DNA from: Pseudomonadota bacterium
GTDB taxonomy: Bacteria; Pseudomonadota; Alphaproteobacteria; Ferrovibrionales; Ferrovibrionaceae
Reading direction: 5' to 3'
Length of the DNA stretch: 14,276 nt
Assembly (NCBI GenBank): GCA_021793055.1
Contig: JAJYTL010000049.1
Location: 1 to 14,276, forward strand
The notes below the pieces were generated by a model. The model saw only the letters and a list, made by a program, of their open reading frames with translations. It searched no databases and had not been told where the DNA came from. The position numbers were made by a program, and so were the translations under genes. Shown piece after piece: positions 1 to 6,562 of this stretch. Every line of letters begins with the position of its first letter. Positions within the stretch are counted from its first letter, which is position 1.

Positions 1-662
1 CCATGGGGCACGAATGGCGCACGCCGCTGAACGCCATCATCGGCTTTGCCGAGGTCATGGAGCTTGGCACCTTCGGTCCGCTTCAGCCGCGCTACCAAGC
101 CTATGTCGAGGATGTCGGCAAGGCGGCCCGTCACCTTCTGACGTTGATCAACGACATCCTGAGCGCCGCCCAGATGTCGCGCGAGACCATGCGGATCGAC
201 ACCGAAGCGGTGTCGATCGCCCGGCTCGTCGCCGACGCGCGCGCCATGATCGCGGCCCGCGCCGCAAGCAAGCAGTTGGACATCTCGGCGCTCGTCTACG
301 CCGGCGACGCGAGGGTCCTGGCCGATCCCACCCGCGCGCTGCAGGTCATGATCAACCTGATCGGCAACGCGGTTAAATTCACCCCCGACGGCGGCGCCAT
401 TGGGGTCGAGGTGCGCGAGGGGAATGGGCGCGCCCGGATCACGATTTGGGATACCGGCCTCGGCATCCCCGCCGATAAGCGCGAGATCGTGTTCGAGAAG
501 TTCCGCAAGGCCCACGACACCGCGGTCATCCGTCAGCAGGAGGGCCTCGGCCTCGGCCTCGCGCTGTCGCGCCAACTCTGCCAACTCATGGGCGGGGACC
601 TGACCCTCGACGAAAGCTCCAGCGCCGGCAGTCGCTTCGCCGTCACGCTTCCGCTCGCCTAA
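1..662 (+). CDS. Sensor histidine kinase, 3' part (5' end outside window)
   Basis: This is the catalytic end of a two-component sensor kinase, which autophosphorylates on a histidine and passes the phosphate to a response regulator. The frame begins at base 3. Visible residues include the H-box HEWRTPLNAIIGF with the phospho-acceptor His at about residue 3, then the dimerisation helices to about 65. The ATP-binding domain runs from about 105 to 219: N-box NLIGNAVKF (Asn about 122), G1 DTGLGIP (about 150-156), F-box VFEKF (about 163-167) and G2 GLGLGLALS (about 181-189). The H-box lies at the very edge and a complete kinase needs a sensor (PAS or membrane) region before it, so the ATG at base 3 is internal and the gene is cut by the window. 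The usual Leu of HELRTP is Trp here, a tolerated variant. The signal sensed and the partner regulator cannot be told. Confidence 0.93.
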   Translation, partial: MGHEWRTPLNAIIGFAEVMELGTFGPLQPRYQAYVEDVGKAARHLLTLINDILSAAQMSRETMRIDTEAVSIARLVADARAMIAARAASKQLDISALVYAGDARVLADPTRALQVMINLIGNAVKFTPDGGAIGVEVREGNGRARITIWDTGLGIPADKREIVFEKFRKAHDTAVIRQQEGLGLGLALSRQLCQLMGGDLTLDESSSAGSRFAVTLPLA

Positions 663-767
663 GACGACTGCACCTGGTCCCGGCACCGCGCGGAGACGCG
701 GGTGGCGCATCCCGGCTCGCGTAAGCTTCGGCCGGTCACGACAAAGCCTCACAAAGTCCGCAGAAAT

Positions 768-782
768 TTTACCAAGCCTTAA
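768..782 (+). promoter_or_regulatory. CtrA-like box upstream of the DUF2336 gene
   Basis: TTTA, seven bases (CCAAGCC), then TTAA, followed by G. The CtrA consensus of alphaproteobacteria is TTAA-N7-TTAA(C), so the spacing is exact and one base of the first half differs. It lies 53 bp before the ATG at 836, in a locally A/T-richer patch (about 761-782). No good sigma-70 -10 element at a fitting distance was recognised. A match of this length can occur by chance, so this is a candidate only. Confidence 0.35.
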
Positions 783-835
783 GCTCTCGACCGCTACCCT
801 GCGGGATGGCCCGTTGATGCGGGAGTGTCGCTTTA

Positions 836-1963
836 ATGCGTATCCGAAATACGGTCGAGGCCGAACGCCTCATCGATCTCGCCCAGAAGAAGTCTCCGGC
901 CGGCAGGGAGACACTCTATCGCGACCTGTGGCAGCTGTTCGAAGATCGCGGCTCGGAGCTCAGCGATACCGAGCGCGCGTTGGTCAGCGACATCTTGCGC
1001 CGCCTCAGCCGCGATATCGAAATGTCGGTGCGCATGCGCTTGGCCGAGCAGCTGGCGCGGAATCCCGGCGCGCCCCGCGAGCTGGTTCTGATGCTGGCCA
1101 ACGACACGATCGAGCTTGCCTACCCGATCCTGATGGAAAGCCACGTGCTGCAGGATCCCGATCTGGTCGACATCGTGCGCTATCGGACCCTGCAGCACCA
1201 GCTCGCCATCGCCAGCCGCAGCAACATCGGTGCCGCCGTCACCCAGGCACTCGCCGACACCGGCAACGAGGATGTCATCACCGCGCTCCTCGACAACCAC
1301 TCGGCCGAGCTATCGACCGATCTGATGGAGCATCTCGCCGCCGAGTCCAAGCGCATCGACCAATTCCAGGCGCCGCTCGTCCGCCGCCCGGACCTGCCCG
1401 GACCGGTGGCGCGACGCATGTACGCCTGGGTTTCGGCGGCGCTCCGTCAATACATCGTCAAGAACTTCGACGTCGACGTCGAAGGCCTCGACGCCGAAGT
1501 CTCGGCTGCCGTCGACACCATGGCGGGACGCGCCGACGACCTCGCGCCCGATCCCCATGAAGCCTCGCGGCGGCTGATCGAGAAGCTCCATCGCGGCGGC
1601 CAGATCAGTCATGGCTTCCTGGTCAAGACCCTGCAGCAGGGCGAGGTCACCCTATTTGAACTCGGACTCGCCAAGCTGAGCGGTCTTCGCCCGGCTCTGG
1701 TGCGGCGCATCATCTACGACCCGGATGGCCGCCCGCTCGCGATCGTCTGCCGCAGCATCGGCATGGATCGCGCCGTCTACGCCACGCTTTATAAGCATCT
1801 TCACGAAGTCCGCGACGGGGTCGAAATCCCGGCGGACTCCCTGCTCAAGCTGAAGAACTTCTTCGATTCGATGCTTCGCAGCGAAGCCTCGCGGCTCACC
1901 GGCAGCTGGGCGCTGAACCCGGACTACCTCGAGGCCATCAAGCAGATATCGCACGGCACTTGA
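836..1963 (+). CDS. DUF2336 family protein
   Basis: A 375-residue soluble, largely helical protein that I place in the DUF2336 (COG5330) family of alphaproteobacteria, whose function is not established. The N-terminal two thirds reads as repeated pairs of helices of HEAT-like character (for example RLAEQLARNPGAPRELVLML near residues 63-82, then NDTIELAYPILM). The C-terminal part (about 255-360) holds a second helical segment with GLRPALVRRIIYDPDGRPLA. No signal peptide, transmembrane helix or catalytic motif is visible. The ATG at 836 is preceded by GGGAG at 821-825, a good ribosome site, which fixes the start. The gene stands alone between the kinase and moaA and may have its own promoter with a CtrA-like box. 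Family assignment is from recalled sequence character; a role is not inferred. Confidence 0.8.
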   Translation: MRIRNTVEAERLIDLAQKKSPAGRETLYRDLWQLFEDRGSELSDTERALVSDILRRLSRDIEMSVRMRLAEQLARNPGAPRELVLMLANDTIELAYPILMESHVLQDPDLVDIVRYRTLQHQLAIASRSNIGAAVTQALADTGNEDVITALLDNHSAELSTDLMEHLAAESKRIDQFQAPLVRRPDLPGPVARRMYAWVSAALRQYIVKNFDVDVEGLDAEVSAAVDTMAGRADDLAPDPHEASRRLIEKLHRGGQISHGFLVKTLQQGEVTLFELGLAKLSGLRPALVRRIIYDPDGRPLAIVCRSIGMDRAVYATLYKHLHEVRDGVEIPADSLLKLKNFFDSMLRSEASRLTGSWALNPDYLEAIKQISHGT

Positions 1964-2097
1964 AGCCGTCGGCGGCTTGCGCGCCGCCCGCGCCGAAGCC
2001 GGACCCGCCCGATACCGATCCCGCCTTGACCTGCACGGCCGGCCCAAAGCGGCCCGGGTCGCCCTTCTTCGCCGGCCTTGGCTTGCCCCGGCCGGAA

Positions 2098-2124
2098 TTG
2101 CCCCTATGTCCGTTTCGATATAGT
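2098..2124 (+). promoter_or_regulatory. Possible moaA promoter
   Basis: TTGCCC at 2098-2103 and TATAGT at 2119-2124 resemble -35 and -10 elements with a short 15-bp spacer, 53-79 bp before the moaA ATG at 2177. This is the A/T-richest stretch in the 213-bp gap after the DUF2336 gene. The predicted leader is short, and no Moco riboswitch fold was recognised in it. Confidence 0.35.
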
Positions 2125-2176
2125 TGTTATGGTAACTGCCTTGGGGGCGATCGCGTTCCATGCCAGAATCGAAGCC

Positions 2177-3166
2177 ATGATCGATCCTTTCGGCCGCCAC
2201 ATCACCTACCTTCGCGTCTCGGTCACCGATCGCTGCGACTTCCGTTGCATCTATTGCATGGCCGAAGACATGACCTTTCTGCCGAAGGCCGAACTCTTGA
2301 GCCTTGAGGAGATGGAACGGCTGTGCGCCGCCTTTATCCGCAAGGGCGTGCGCAAGCTGCGGTTGACCGGCGGCGAGCCGCTGGTAAGGCGCAATATCAT
2401 GAGCCTGGTCCACAATCTTGGCCAACATCTGACCAGCGGCGACCTCGACGAGCTGGCCCTCACCACCAACGGCAGCCAGCTCGCCAAATACGCCGCCGAG
2501 ATCAAGGCTGCCGGGGTGCGCCGGATCAACGTCTCCCTCGATACCCTGGACGAGGCGAAGTTCCGCGCCATTACCCGCTGGGGCCGGTTGCCGCAGGTCA
2601 TGGAGGGACTCGCCGCCGCCAAGGCCGCGGGGCTCCACGTCAAGATCAACACCGTCGCCTTGAAGGGGATCAACGACGGCGAGTTCGACCGCCTGATCGA
2701 TTGGTGCGGGGCCGAAGGCTTCGATTTGACGCTGATCGAGACCATGCCGATGGGCGACATCGACGGCGACCGCACCGACCAGTATCTGCCGCTCTCGCTG
2801 GTGCGGGCGCGGCTCCAAAGCCGTTGGACGCTGGAGGAATCGGATTATCGGAGCGGCGGGCCGGCGCGCTACGCGCAGGTGCGCGAGACCGGCGGCCGGC
2901 TCGGATTCATTACCCCTCTCACGCATAATTTTTGCGAAAGCTGCAATCGCGTGCGCGTCACCTGCACTGGCACGCTGTTCATGTGCCTCGGCCAGGACGA
3001 CGCCGCCGACCTTCGTACGCCGCTTCGTGCCAGCGACGACGATACGCTGCTCGAGAACGCCATCGACAAGGCGATCGGGCGCAAACCCAAGGGCCACGAC
3101 TTTATTATCGACCGCCGCGTCAACCGGCCGGCGGTGTCGCGCCACATGAGCGTAACCGGTGGCTAG
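2177..3166 (+). CDS. moaA: GTP 3',8-cyclase (molybdenum cofactor biosynthesis protein A)
   Basis: MoaA is the radical SAM enzyme that, with MoaC, converts GTP to cyclic pyranopterin monophosphate, the first step of molybdenum cofactor synthesis in the cytoplasm. The 329-residue product has the radical SAM cluster motif CDFRCIYC (Cys 20, 24, 27), the SAM-binding GGEPL (65-69), and the MoaA-specific second iron-sulfur cluster FCESCNRVR...MC (Cys 253, 256, 270). It ends in the Gly-Gly tail (VTGG) that MoaA needs. An open frame extends upstream to an ATG at 2078, but homologues begin at MxDxFGRxITYLRVSVTDRC, so the ATG at 2177 is chosen. Length is normal for the family and all key residues are present. 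The neighbour nadK follows after a 128-bp gap on the same strand. No other moa or moe gene is in the window. Confidence 0.96.
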   Translation: MIDPFGRHITYLRVSVTDRCDFRCIYCMAEDMTFLPKAELLSLEEMERLCAAFIRKGVRKLRLTGGEPLVRRNIMSLVHNLGQHLTSGDLDELALTTNGSQLAKYAAEIKAAGVRRINVSLDTLDEAKFRAITRWGRLPQVMEGLAAAKAAGLHVKINTVALKGINDGEFDRLIDWCGAEGFDLTLIETMPMGDIDGDRTDQYLPLSLVRARLQSRWTLEESDYRSGGPARYAQVRETGGRLGFITPLTHNFCESCNRVRVTCTGTLFMCLGQDDAADLRTPLRASDDDTLLENAIDKAIGRKPKGHDFIIDRRVNRPAVSRHMSVTGG

Positions 3167-3190
3167 ACGCCGCGGCCCGTCGCCCCCGAC

Positions 3191-3213
3191 CCTCGACCTC
3201 GACCTCGACCTCG
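3191..3213 (+). repeat. Hexanucleotide tandem repeat (CCTCGA)n
   Basis: Three full copies of CCTCGA and a partial fourth (CCTCG) run in tandem in the moaA-nadK gap, preceded by the related CCCGAC. It lies 25 bp after the moaA stop and about 80 bp before the nadK start, outside either coding region. Confidence 0.85.
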
Positions 3214-3223
3214 CCCATCGGCC

Positions 3224-3252
3224 CTGGCGCCGGCCAAGGGCTTCGCTATACT
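3224..3252 (+). promoter_or_regulatory. Possible nadK promoter
   Basis: TATACT at 3247-3252 is a good -10 hexamer in otherwise very GC-rich sequence. At 17 bp upstream lies only CTGGCG (3224-3229), a poor -35. It sits 43 bp before the TTG start of nadK, so nadK may be transcribed separately from moaA. Confidence 0.4.
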
Positions 3253-3294
3253 CGACCCGCCCGCCTCTGGGGACTATTGCCAGGACCGTTACCG

Positions 3295-4062
3295 TTGGCC
3301 CCAAAGAAGATCGCCTTCCTCGCCGACCATAACGACGCGGCCGAGGCCGCGCTTCGCGAATTGACCCGCCGCTATGGGCAGGTCGCCCCCGAGGCGGCCG
3401 AGGTCATCGTCGCGCTTGGCGGCGATGGCTTCATGCTCCGCACCTTGCATCAGCACATGCATCGCGACCTGTCGATCTTCGGCATGAACCACGGCAGCGT
3501 CGGCTTTCTGATGAACGCCTACAAGATCGCCGACCTGCCGCACCGTCTCGAGGTGGCGGAAACGGCGATCCTGCATCCCTTGCGCATGATCGCCCGCGAC
3601 GCGGCCGGCCATCGCCAGGAAGCGCTCGCCATCAACGAGGTGAGTCTGCTGCGCGAAACCCGCCAAGCCGCTAAGATCCGTATTTCGATCGATGGACGCG
3701 TCCGGCTCGACGAATTGGCTTGCGATGGCGTGATGGTGGCAACACCGGCTGGTAGCACGGCCTACAACCTCTCCGCACACGGACCGATCATTCCGTTGAA
3801 CGCCGGCATCCTGGCGCTTACCCCGATCAGTCCGTTCCGGCCGCGACGCTGGCGCGGCGCGCTGTTGCCGCGCCGCGCCAAGGTGCGTTTCGAAATCCTC
3901 GAGCACGAAAAGCGGCCGGTCAGCGCCGTCGCCGACCTTACCGAGGTGCGCGACGTGGTCGCGGTCGAGATCGAGGAGGCGCCGGAAGTCAGTCTCCGGC
4001 TTCTGTTCGATCCCGAGCATAATCTCGAAGAGCGAATCCTCGACGAGCAATTCATCTTCTAG
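3295..4062 (+). CDS. nadK: NAD kinase
   Basis: NAD kinase phosphorylates NAD at the 2'-hydroxyl of its adenosine ribose to make NADP, in the cytoplasm. The 255-residue product is of the short alphaproteobacterial type. It has GGDGFML (about 42-48; the GGDG ATP/polyphosphate site with the catalytic Asp), NHGSVGFLMN (65-74), NEVSLLR (114-120; the NE pair binds NAD) and DGVMVATPAGSTAYNLSAHG (144-163). The frame has no ATG near the family start. TTG at 3295 gives MAPKKIAFLAD, matching the usual MxxKKIAFxAS opening, with AGGA at 3282-3285 as a modest ribosome site. A TTG at 3277 is the alternative. All key residues are present, so an active enzyme is expected. A palindrome starts 3 bp after the stop and may end the transcript. 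Confidence 0.95.
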   Translation: MAPKKIAFLADHNDAAEAALRELTRRYGQVAPEAAEVIVALGGDGFMLRTLHQHMHRDLSIFGMNHGSVGFLMNAYKIADLPHRLEVAETAILHPLRMIARDAAGHRQEALAINEVSLLRETRQAAKIRISIDGRVRLDELACDGVMVATPAGSTAYNLSAHGPIIPLNAGILALTPISPFRPRRWRGALLPRRAKVRFEILEHEKRPVSAVADLTEVRDVVAVEIEEAPEVSLRLLFDPEHNLEERILDEQFIF

Positions 4063-4064
4063 AA

Positions 4065-4102
4065 CATGACTCCGAAAAGTGATGCCACCTTTCGGAGTCA
4101 TG
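4065..4102. repeat. Perfect 13-bp-stem palindrome after nadK (REP-like element or terminator)
   Basis: CATGACTCCGAAA (4065-4077) is the exact reverse complement of TTTCGGAGTCATG (4090-4102). After one A-C mismatch, two further pairs (GT/AC) extend the stem above it, leaving a 6-base loop GATGCC. No T-run follows on either strand, so it is not a classic intrinsic terminator. The words CATGACTCCGAAAAGTG resemble, from memory, dispersed palindromic repeats common between genes of rhizobia and relatives. GAACATGA at its left edge (4062-4069) recurs at 4126-4133, perhaps marking a longer repeat unit. Confidence 0.75.
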
Positions 4103-4317
4103 CGCCCGGTCATCGCAATAGAGACGAACATGATTTCAGGTTGCCTCGACCCGAAACCATGGTGCGCGGGTGCCCCCCGGGCGCTTCGGCTCCTGACCGG
4201 ATAGCGGCGCCCGCCCTCGAAAGACTTGGCGCCTTGCACGACGCCGGCGCCGGCAGAGGCCACGGCAAAATTTCCCCTGTCCACGCCCCGGCCGCAAGGT
4301 CAGGACACGCCCAGTTT

Positions 4318-4371
4318 CAGTTTAGCAAAATACCACTCTTAGTAGAGAAAAAATATATTTCTCGTCACATC
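4318..4371. promoter_or_regulatory. AT-rich island with inverted repeat; possible promoter/operator
   Basis: Of the 43 bases 4321-4363, 32 are A or T, in sharp contrast to the neighbourhood. Inside, GAGAAA (4345-4350) and TTTCTC (4358-4363) form an inverted repeat with 7 bases between, overlapping TATATT (4354-4359), a possible -10. No good -35 is seen at 16-18 bp. It lies about 190-240 bp before the annotated sigma factor start and could carry the promoter and operator of the downstream cluster. Confidence 0.35.
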
Positions 4372-4556
4372 ATGGTGGGTGCGGGCGTTCATAATGACAG
4401 TGAGCATATGGAAATACTGGGGTTCTTTGCGTACCCGGGGTCGGAGGACGTATATCTAAGGTTGCCAATAACCGTAGCGGCGCTGCGCCGCCGCAGCCCC
4501 TGCGCGGGTGTCGGCTGGCTTCCCCTCCGCTTACCGAGGCGGAAAGCGAGCGCCGT

Positions 4557-5222
4557 TTGCTTGAGCATCTGGCGCGCGGCGACGATGACGCGTTTTGGCG
4601 GCTTTGGGCGCTGCATCGACGCCGGCTGTCCAAAATTTGCCTGCGCCTGATGCGGGGAAATCGGGCCGCCGCCGAGGATGCCCTCGGCTCGGCGGCGCTC
4701 AAGGCCCTATACAAGACGCGCGCGCGCGCCGGCCACATCACCGATCTGCGCCCCTGGCTCAGCCGCCTGATCTACAACCATCGCCTCGACTTGCACCGCG
4801 AGCGCCGCCGCCGCCAGCGCGCCGAGGATGCCCGGATCACGATGGCGACCGATCCCGGCATCTTCACCAGCATCCCCTCCTCGCCCGAGGAAAATCTCTG
4901 GTGCAATGAAATTACCCGCTTCACCGAGATCACGGTGAACAATCTGCCGCGCCACCTACGCGAGCCCTTCCGCATGCGGATTATCGACGAGCTCTCCTAC
5001 CAGGAGATCGCCGCGGTCCTCGCGCTCTCGCCTGAGAACGTGCGCAAGCGCGTCCAGCTTGCCCGCGAGGCGCTGCGCCAGACGGTCGCGCGCTATCTCT
5101 CGGGGCGCGAGCGGGCCGCCACGGCCACCTGGGCGACGGCTGCGCCACGTGCTAAGAAAACGGCCAGAGGCCACCCTCCGGGCCGACGAGGACGCACCGT
5201 GACTGCCGCCGATAGGGCTTAG
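4557..5222 (+). CDS. ECF-like RNA polymerase sigma factor
   Basis: This is a sigma-70 family protein with only regions 2 and 4, as in ECF sigma factors, which redirect RNA polymerase to a small regulon. Region 2 spans about residues 10-80 (RLSKICLRLMRGNRAAAEDAL, then RPWLSRLIYNHRLDLHRERRRR). Region 4 spans about 125-185, with the helix-turn-helix LSYQEIAAVLALSPENVRKR. Region 2.2 reads DALGSAALKAL rather than the usual DxVQExFL, so it belongs to an unusual subgroup. No anti-sigma gene is adjacent. Both ends are uncertain. TTG 4557 is the only canonical start in the frame, yet the codons before it (LTEAESERR) read as protein and the frame is open back to 4404. The tail after about residue 180 is low-complexity and Arg/Ala/Thr-rich; another frame ends in a TGA at 5200-5202 that would overlap the next gene's GTG. 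Confidence 0.8.
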   Translation: MLEHLARGDDDAFWRLWALHRRRLSKICLRLMRGNRAAAEDALGSAALKALYKTRARAGHITDLRPWLSRLIYNHRLDLHRERRRRQRAEDARITMATDPGIFTSIPSSPEENLWCNEITRFTEITVNNLPRHLREPFRMRIIDELSYQEIAAVLALSPENVRKRVQLAREALRQTVARYLSGRERAATATWATAAPRAKKTARGHPPGRRGRTVTAADRA

Positions 5223-6150
5223 CTGCCGCAAATCAATATCGAGCGCTGGGCCGAGGGCAACACCGGAATCCCCTATGTCACCACCTTCGGGTCGGCGCAC
5301 GAGGGGCCGCATGCGGTGATCAGCGCCCTGACGCACGGCAACGAGATCTGCGGCGCGCACGCGCTGGCGTTCCTGTTCGAGGCAAATATCCGGCCGCTCC
5401 GCGGCCGGCTGACGCTCCTCTTCGCCAGTGTCGCGGCCCACGCCGCCGGCCGGCCCGCGCGACCGGAGCCGGCGCGCTACCTCGACGAAGACTTCAACCG
5501 GCTGTGGTCAGAGTCCATTCTGCAAGGCCCCCGGCAAAGCCGCGAGTTGGCGCGGGCGCGGGCGCTCAAGACGGTCATCGACAGCGCCGACTATCTTCTC
5601 GATCTCCACTCGATGCAGGACCCGGGCCTGGCGCTGGCGCTCACCGGCGTCACCGAAAAAGGCAAACGGCTGGCGGCGGCCATGGGTTACCCGGAATATC
5701 TGATCGCCGACGCCGGCCACGCCGCCGGCCCACGCATGCGCGATTACGGCGACTTCGCCCTGGCCGAGAGCGCGAAGACCGCGCTGCTGATCGAATGCGG
5801 CCAGCACGCCGAGCCGATGGCGAAGGAAGTGGCGATCGAGAGCGCGCTCCGCTTCCTTGCCGCGCTTGGCATGATCGCGCCGGAAACCTTGCATCGGCTT
5901 TCCCGCCACGGCGCGCCGGAACGCCAGCGGCGAATCGCGGTCACCGCCGCCGTAACCGTGCGCGACGAGAGCTTCGCCTTCGCGGCCCGCTACCTCTGCC
6001 TCGACATCGTTCCCAAGGCCCGGCACGATGATCGCAAAGGACGGCGCGCAGCCCGTCCGCACCCCTTACGACGATTGCGTCCTCGTGATGCCGGCCGAGG
6101 CGCCGCCGCCGGGCGAGACCGCCGTTCGCCTCGGCCGTTTTCTCGGCTGA
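5199..6150 (+). pseudogene. Succinylglutamate desuccinylase/aspartoacylase-family zinc hydrolase, disrupted
   Basis: Members of this M14-related family are zinc-dependent hydrolases that cleave N-acyl or related amide bonds. Zinc ligands are visible: THGNE (His codon 5334, Glu 5343) and LLDLHS (His 5607), with the catalytic Glu in LIECGQH (5793). Two lesions break the frame. GTG 5199 opens a plausible start (VTAADRA), but TAG at 5220-5222 follows, directly before the conserved-looking LPQINIERWAEGNTGIPYVTTFG. Near the 3' end an extra C in the run 6019-6021 shifts the frame. Dropping one C restores KAGTMIAKDGAQPVRTPYDD and then CVLVMP...AVRLGRFLG with stop TGA 6148-6150, a normal family ending. 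Repaired, the product is about 316 residues, the family's usual size. Without repair, the longest piece starts at GTG 5316 and runs out of frame. It may be a real pseudogene, sequence error or recoding. Confidence 0.8.
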
Positions 6151-6235
6151 GCCGAACGGCCGGCGGACAAGGCCCTTGCCACGCCAGGGGCGGCGCGGCA
6201 ACATGATCGCTTGGCAGCATCGGGACACGGCCGAC

Positions 6236-6562
6236 ATGCGCGGATATCACGACATCGGAGGTCTGGCAGGCGGCGCCGTCGAGCGCGGCGAACACGACTA
6301 CGCGCTTTGGGAAAAGCGCGTCGACGCGCTTCTGGTGCTGCTGTCGGAGGCTGGCCTCGTCCGTGTCGACGAGCTCCGCCGCGGCATCGAGACCCTGGGT
6401 GCCGACGCTTACGACAAGCTCAGCTATTACGAGCGCTGGATCTCGGCGATTACCCGCGTGCTGATTGAGAAGGGCGTGATCGGCATCGACGAGCTCGGCC
6501 GCAATATGGAGACGCTCAAGGCGCGTTGGAACGACCCGGCTACGGGCGAGGCCAAGCCGTGA
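6236..6562 (+). CDS. nthB: Nitrile hydratase/thiocyanate hydrolase beta-type subunit, N-terminal half
   Basis: This 108-residue protein matches only the N-terminal helical half of nitrile hydratase (NHase) beta. It opens MRGYHDIGGL, the counterpart of the family start MxGxHDxGG, which is why ATG 6236 is preferred over ATG 6203 or TTG 6176 in the same frame. It continues with WEKRVDALLVLL, DELRRGIETLG and YYERWISAITRVLIEKG (about 64-80). Arg 48 of DELRR aligns with the NHase beta Arg (Arg52 in Rhodococcus) that hydrogen-bonds the oxidised cysteines of the metal site. In standard NHase this half continues into an SH3-like half within one chain. Here it stops, and the next gene begins on a GTGA overlap and encodes the missing half. 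In thiocyanate hydrolase this piece is the separate ScnB subunit. The catalysed reaction is uncertain (nitrile to amide, or thiocyanate hydrolysis). Confidence 0.85.
   Translation: MRGYHDIGGLAGGAVERGEHDYALWEKRVDALLVLLSEAGLVRVDELRRGIETLGADAYDKLSYYERWISAITRVLIEKGVIGIDELGRNMETLKARWNDPATGEAKP

Larger units (their letters stand above)
4063..4556. other. 494-bp gap between nadK and the sigma factor gene
   Basis: No convincing gene is seen. The gap holds the palindromic element at 4065-4102, a second copy of its edge word GAACATGA at 4126-4133, an A/T-rich island near 4318-4371, and the strong Shine-Dalgarno-like GGAGG at 4443-4447. An open frame crossing 4066-4650 has no recognisable domain and disagrees with the codon pattern of the sigma factor it overlaps. 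The last 150 bp may include the 5' coding part of the sigma factor, because that frame is open from 4404. Confidence 0.6.

Noticed and set aside
2125..2176. Moco riboswitch before moaA
   Set aside because: The predicted leader is only about 50 bases and no conserved Moco-motif pairing was recognised.
1652..3304. Long open frame on the minus strand opposite the DUF2336 gene, moaA and the nadK start
   Set aside because: It lies antisense to clearly recognised genes, has no domain, and is rich in Arg/Ala/Gly/His as expected from GC-rich antisense frames.
4410..4433. ECF-type autoregulatory promoter (GGAAAT ... CGTA) before the sigma factor
   Set aside because: The two parts are too close together (14 bases) and too weakly matched to GGAAC/CGT consensus to be reported as a promoter.
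4066..4650. Plus-strand open frame between nadK and the sigma factor (contains MEILGFFAYPGSEDVY from ATG 4408)
   Set aside because: It starts inside the palindrome, overlaps the sigma factor in another frame and shows no domain or codon bias. A short real peptide from ATG 4408 cannot be excluded, but nothing supports it.
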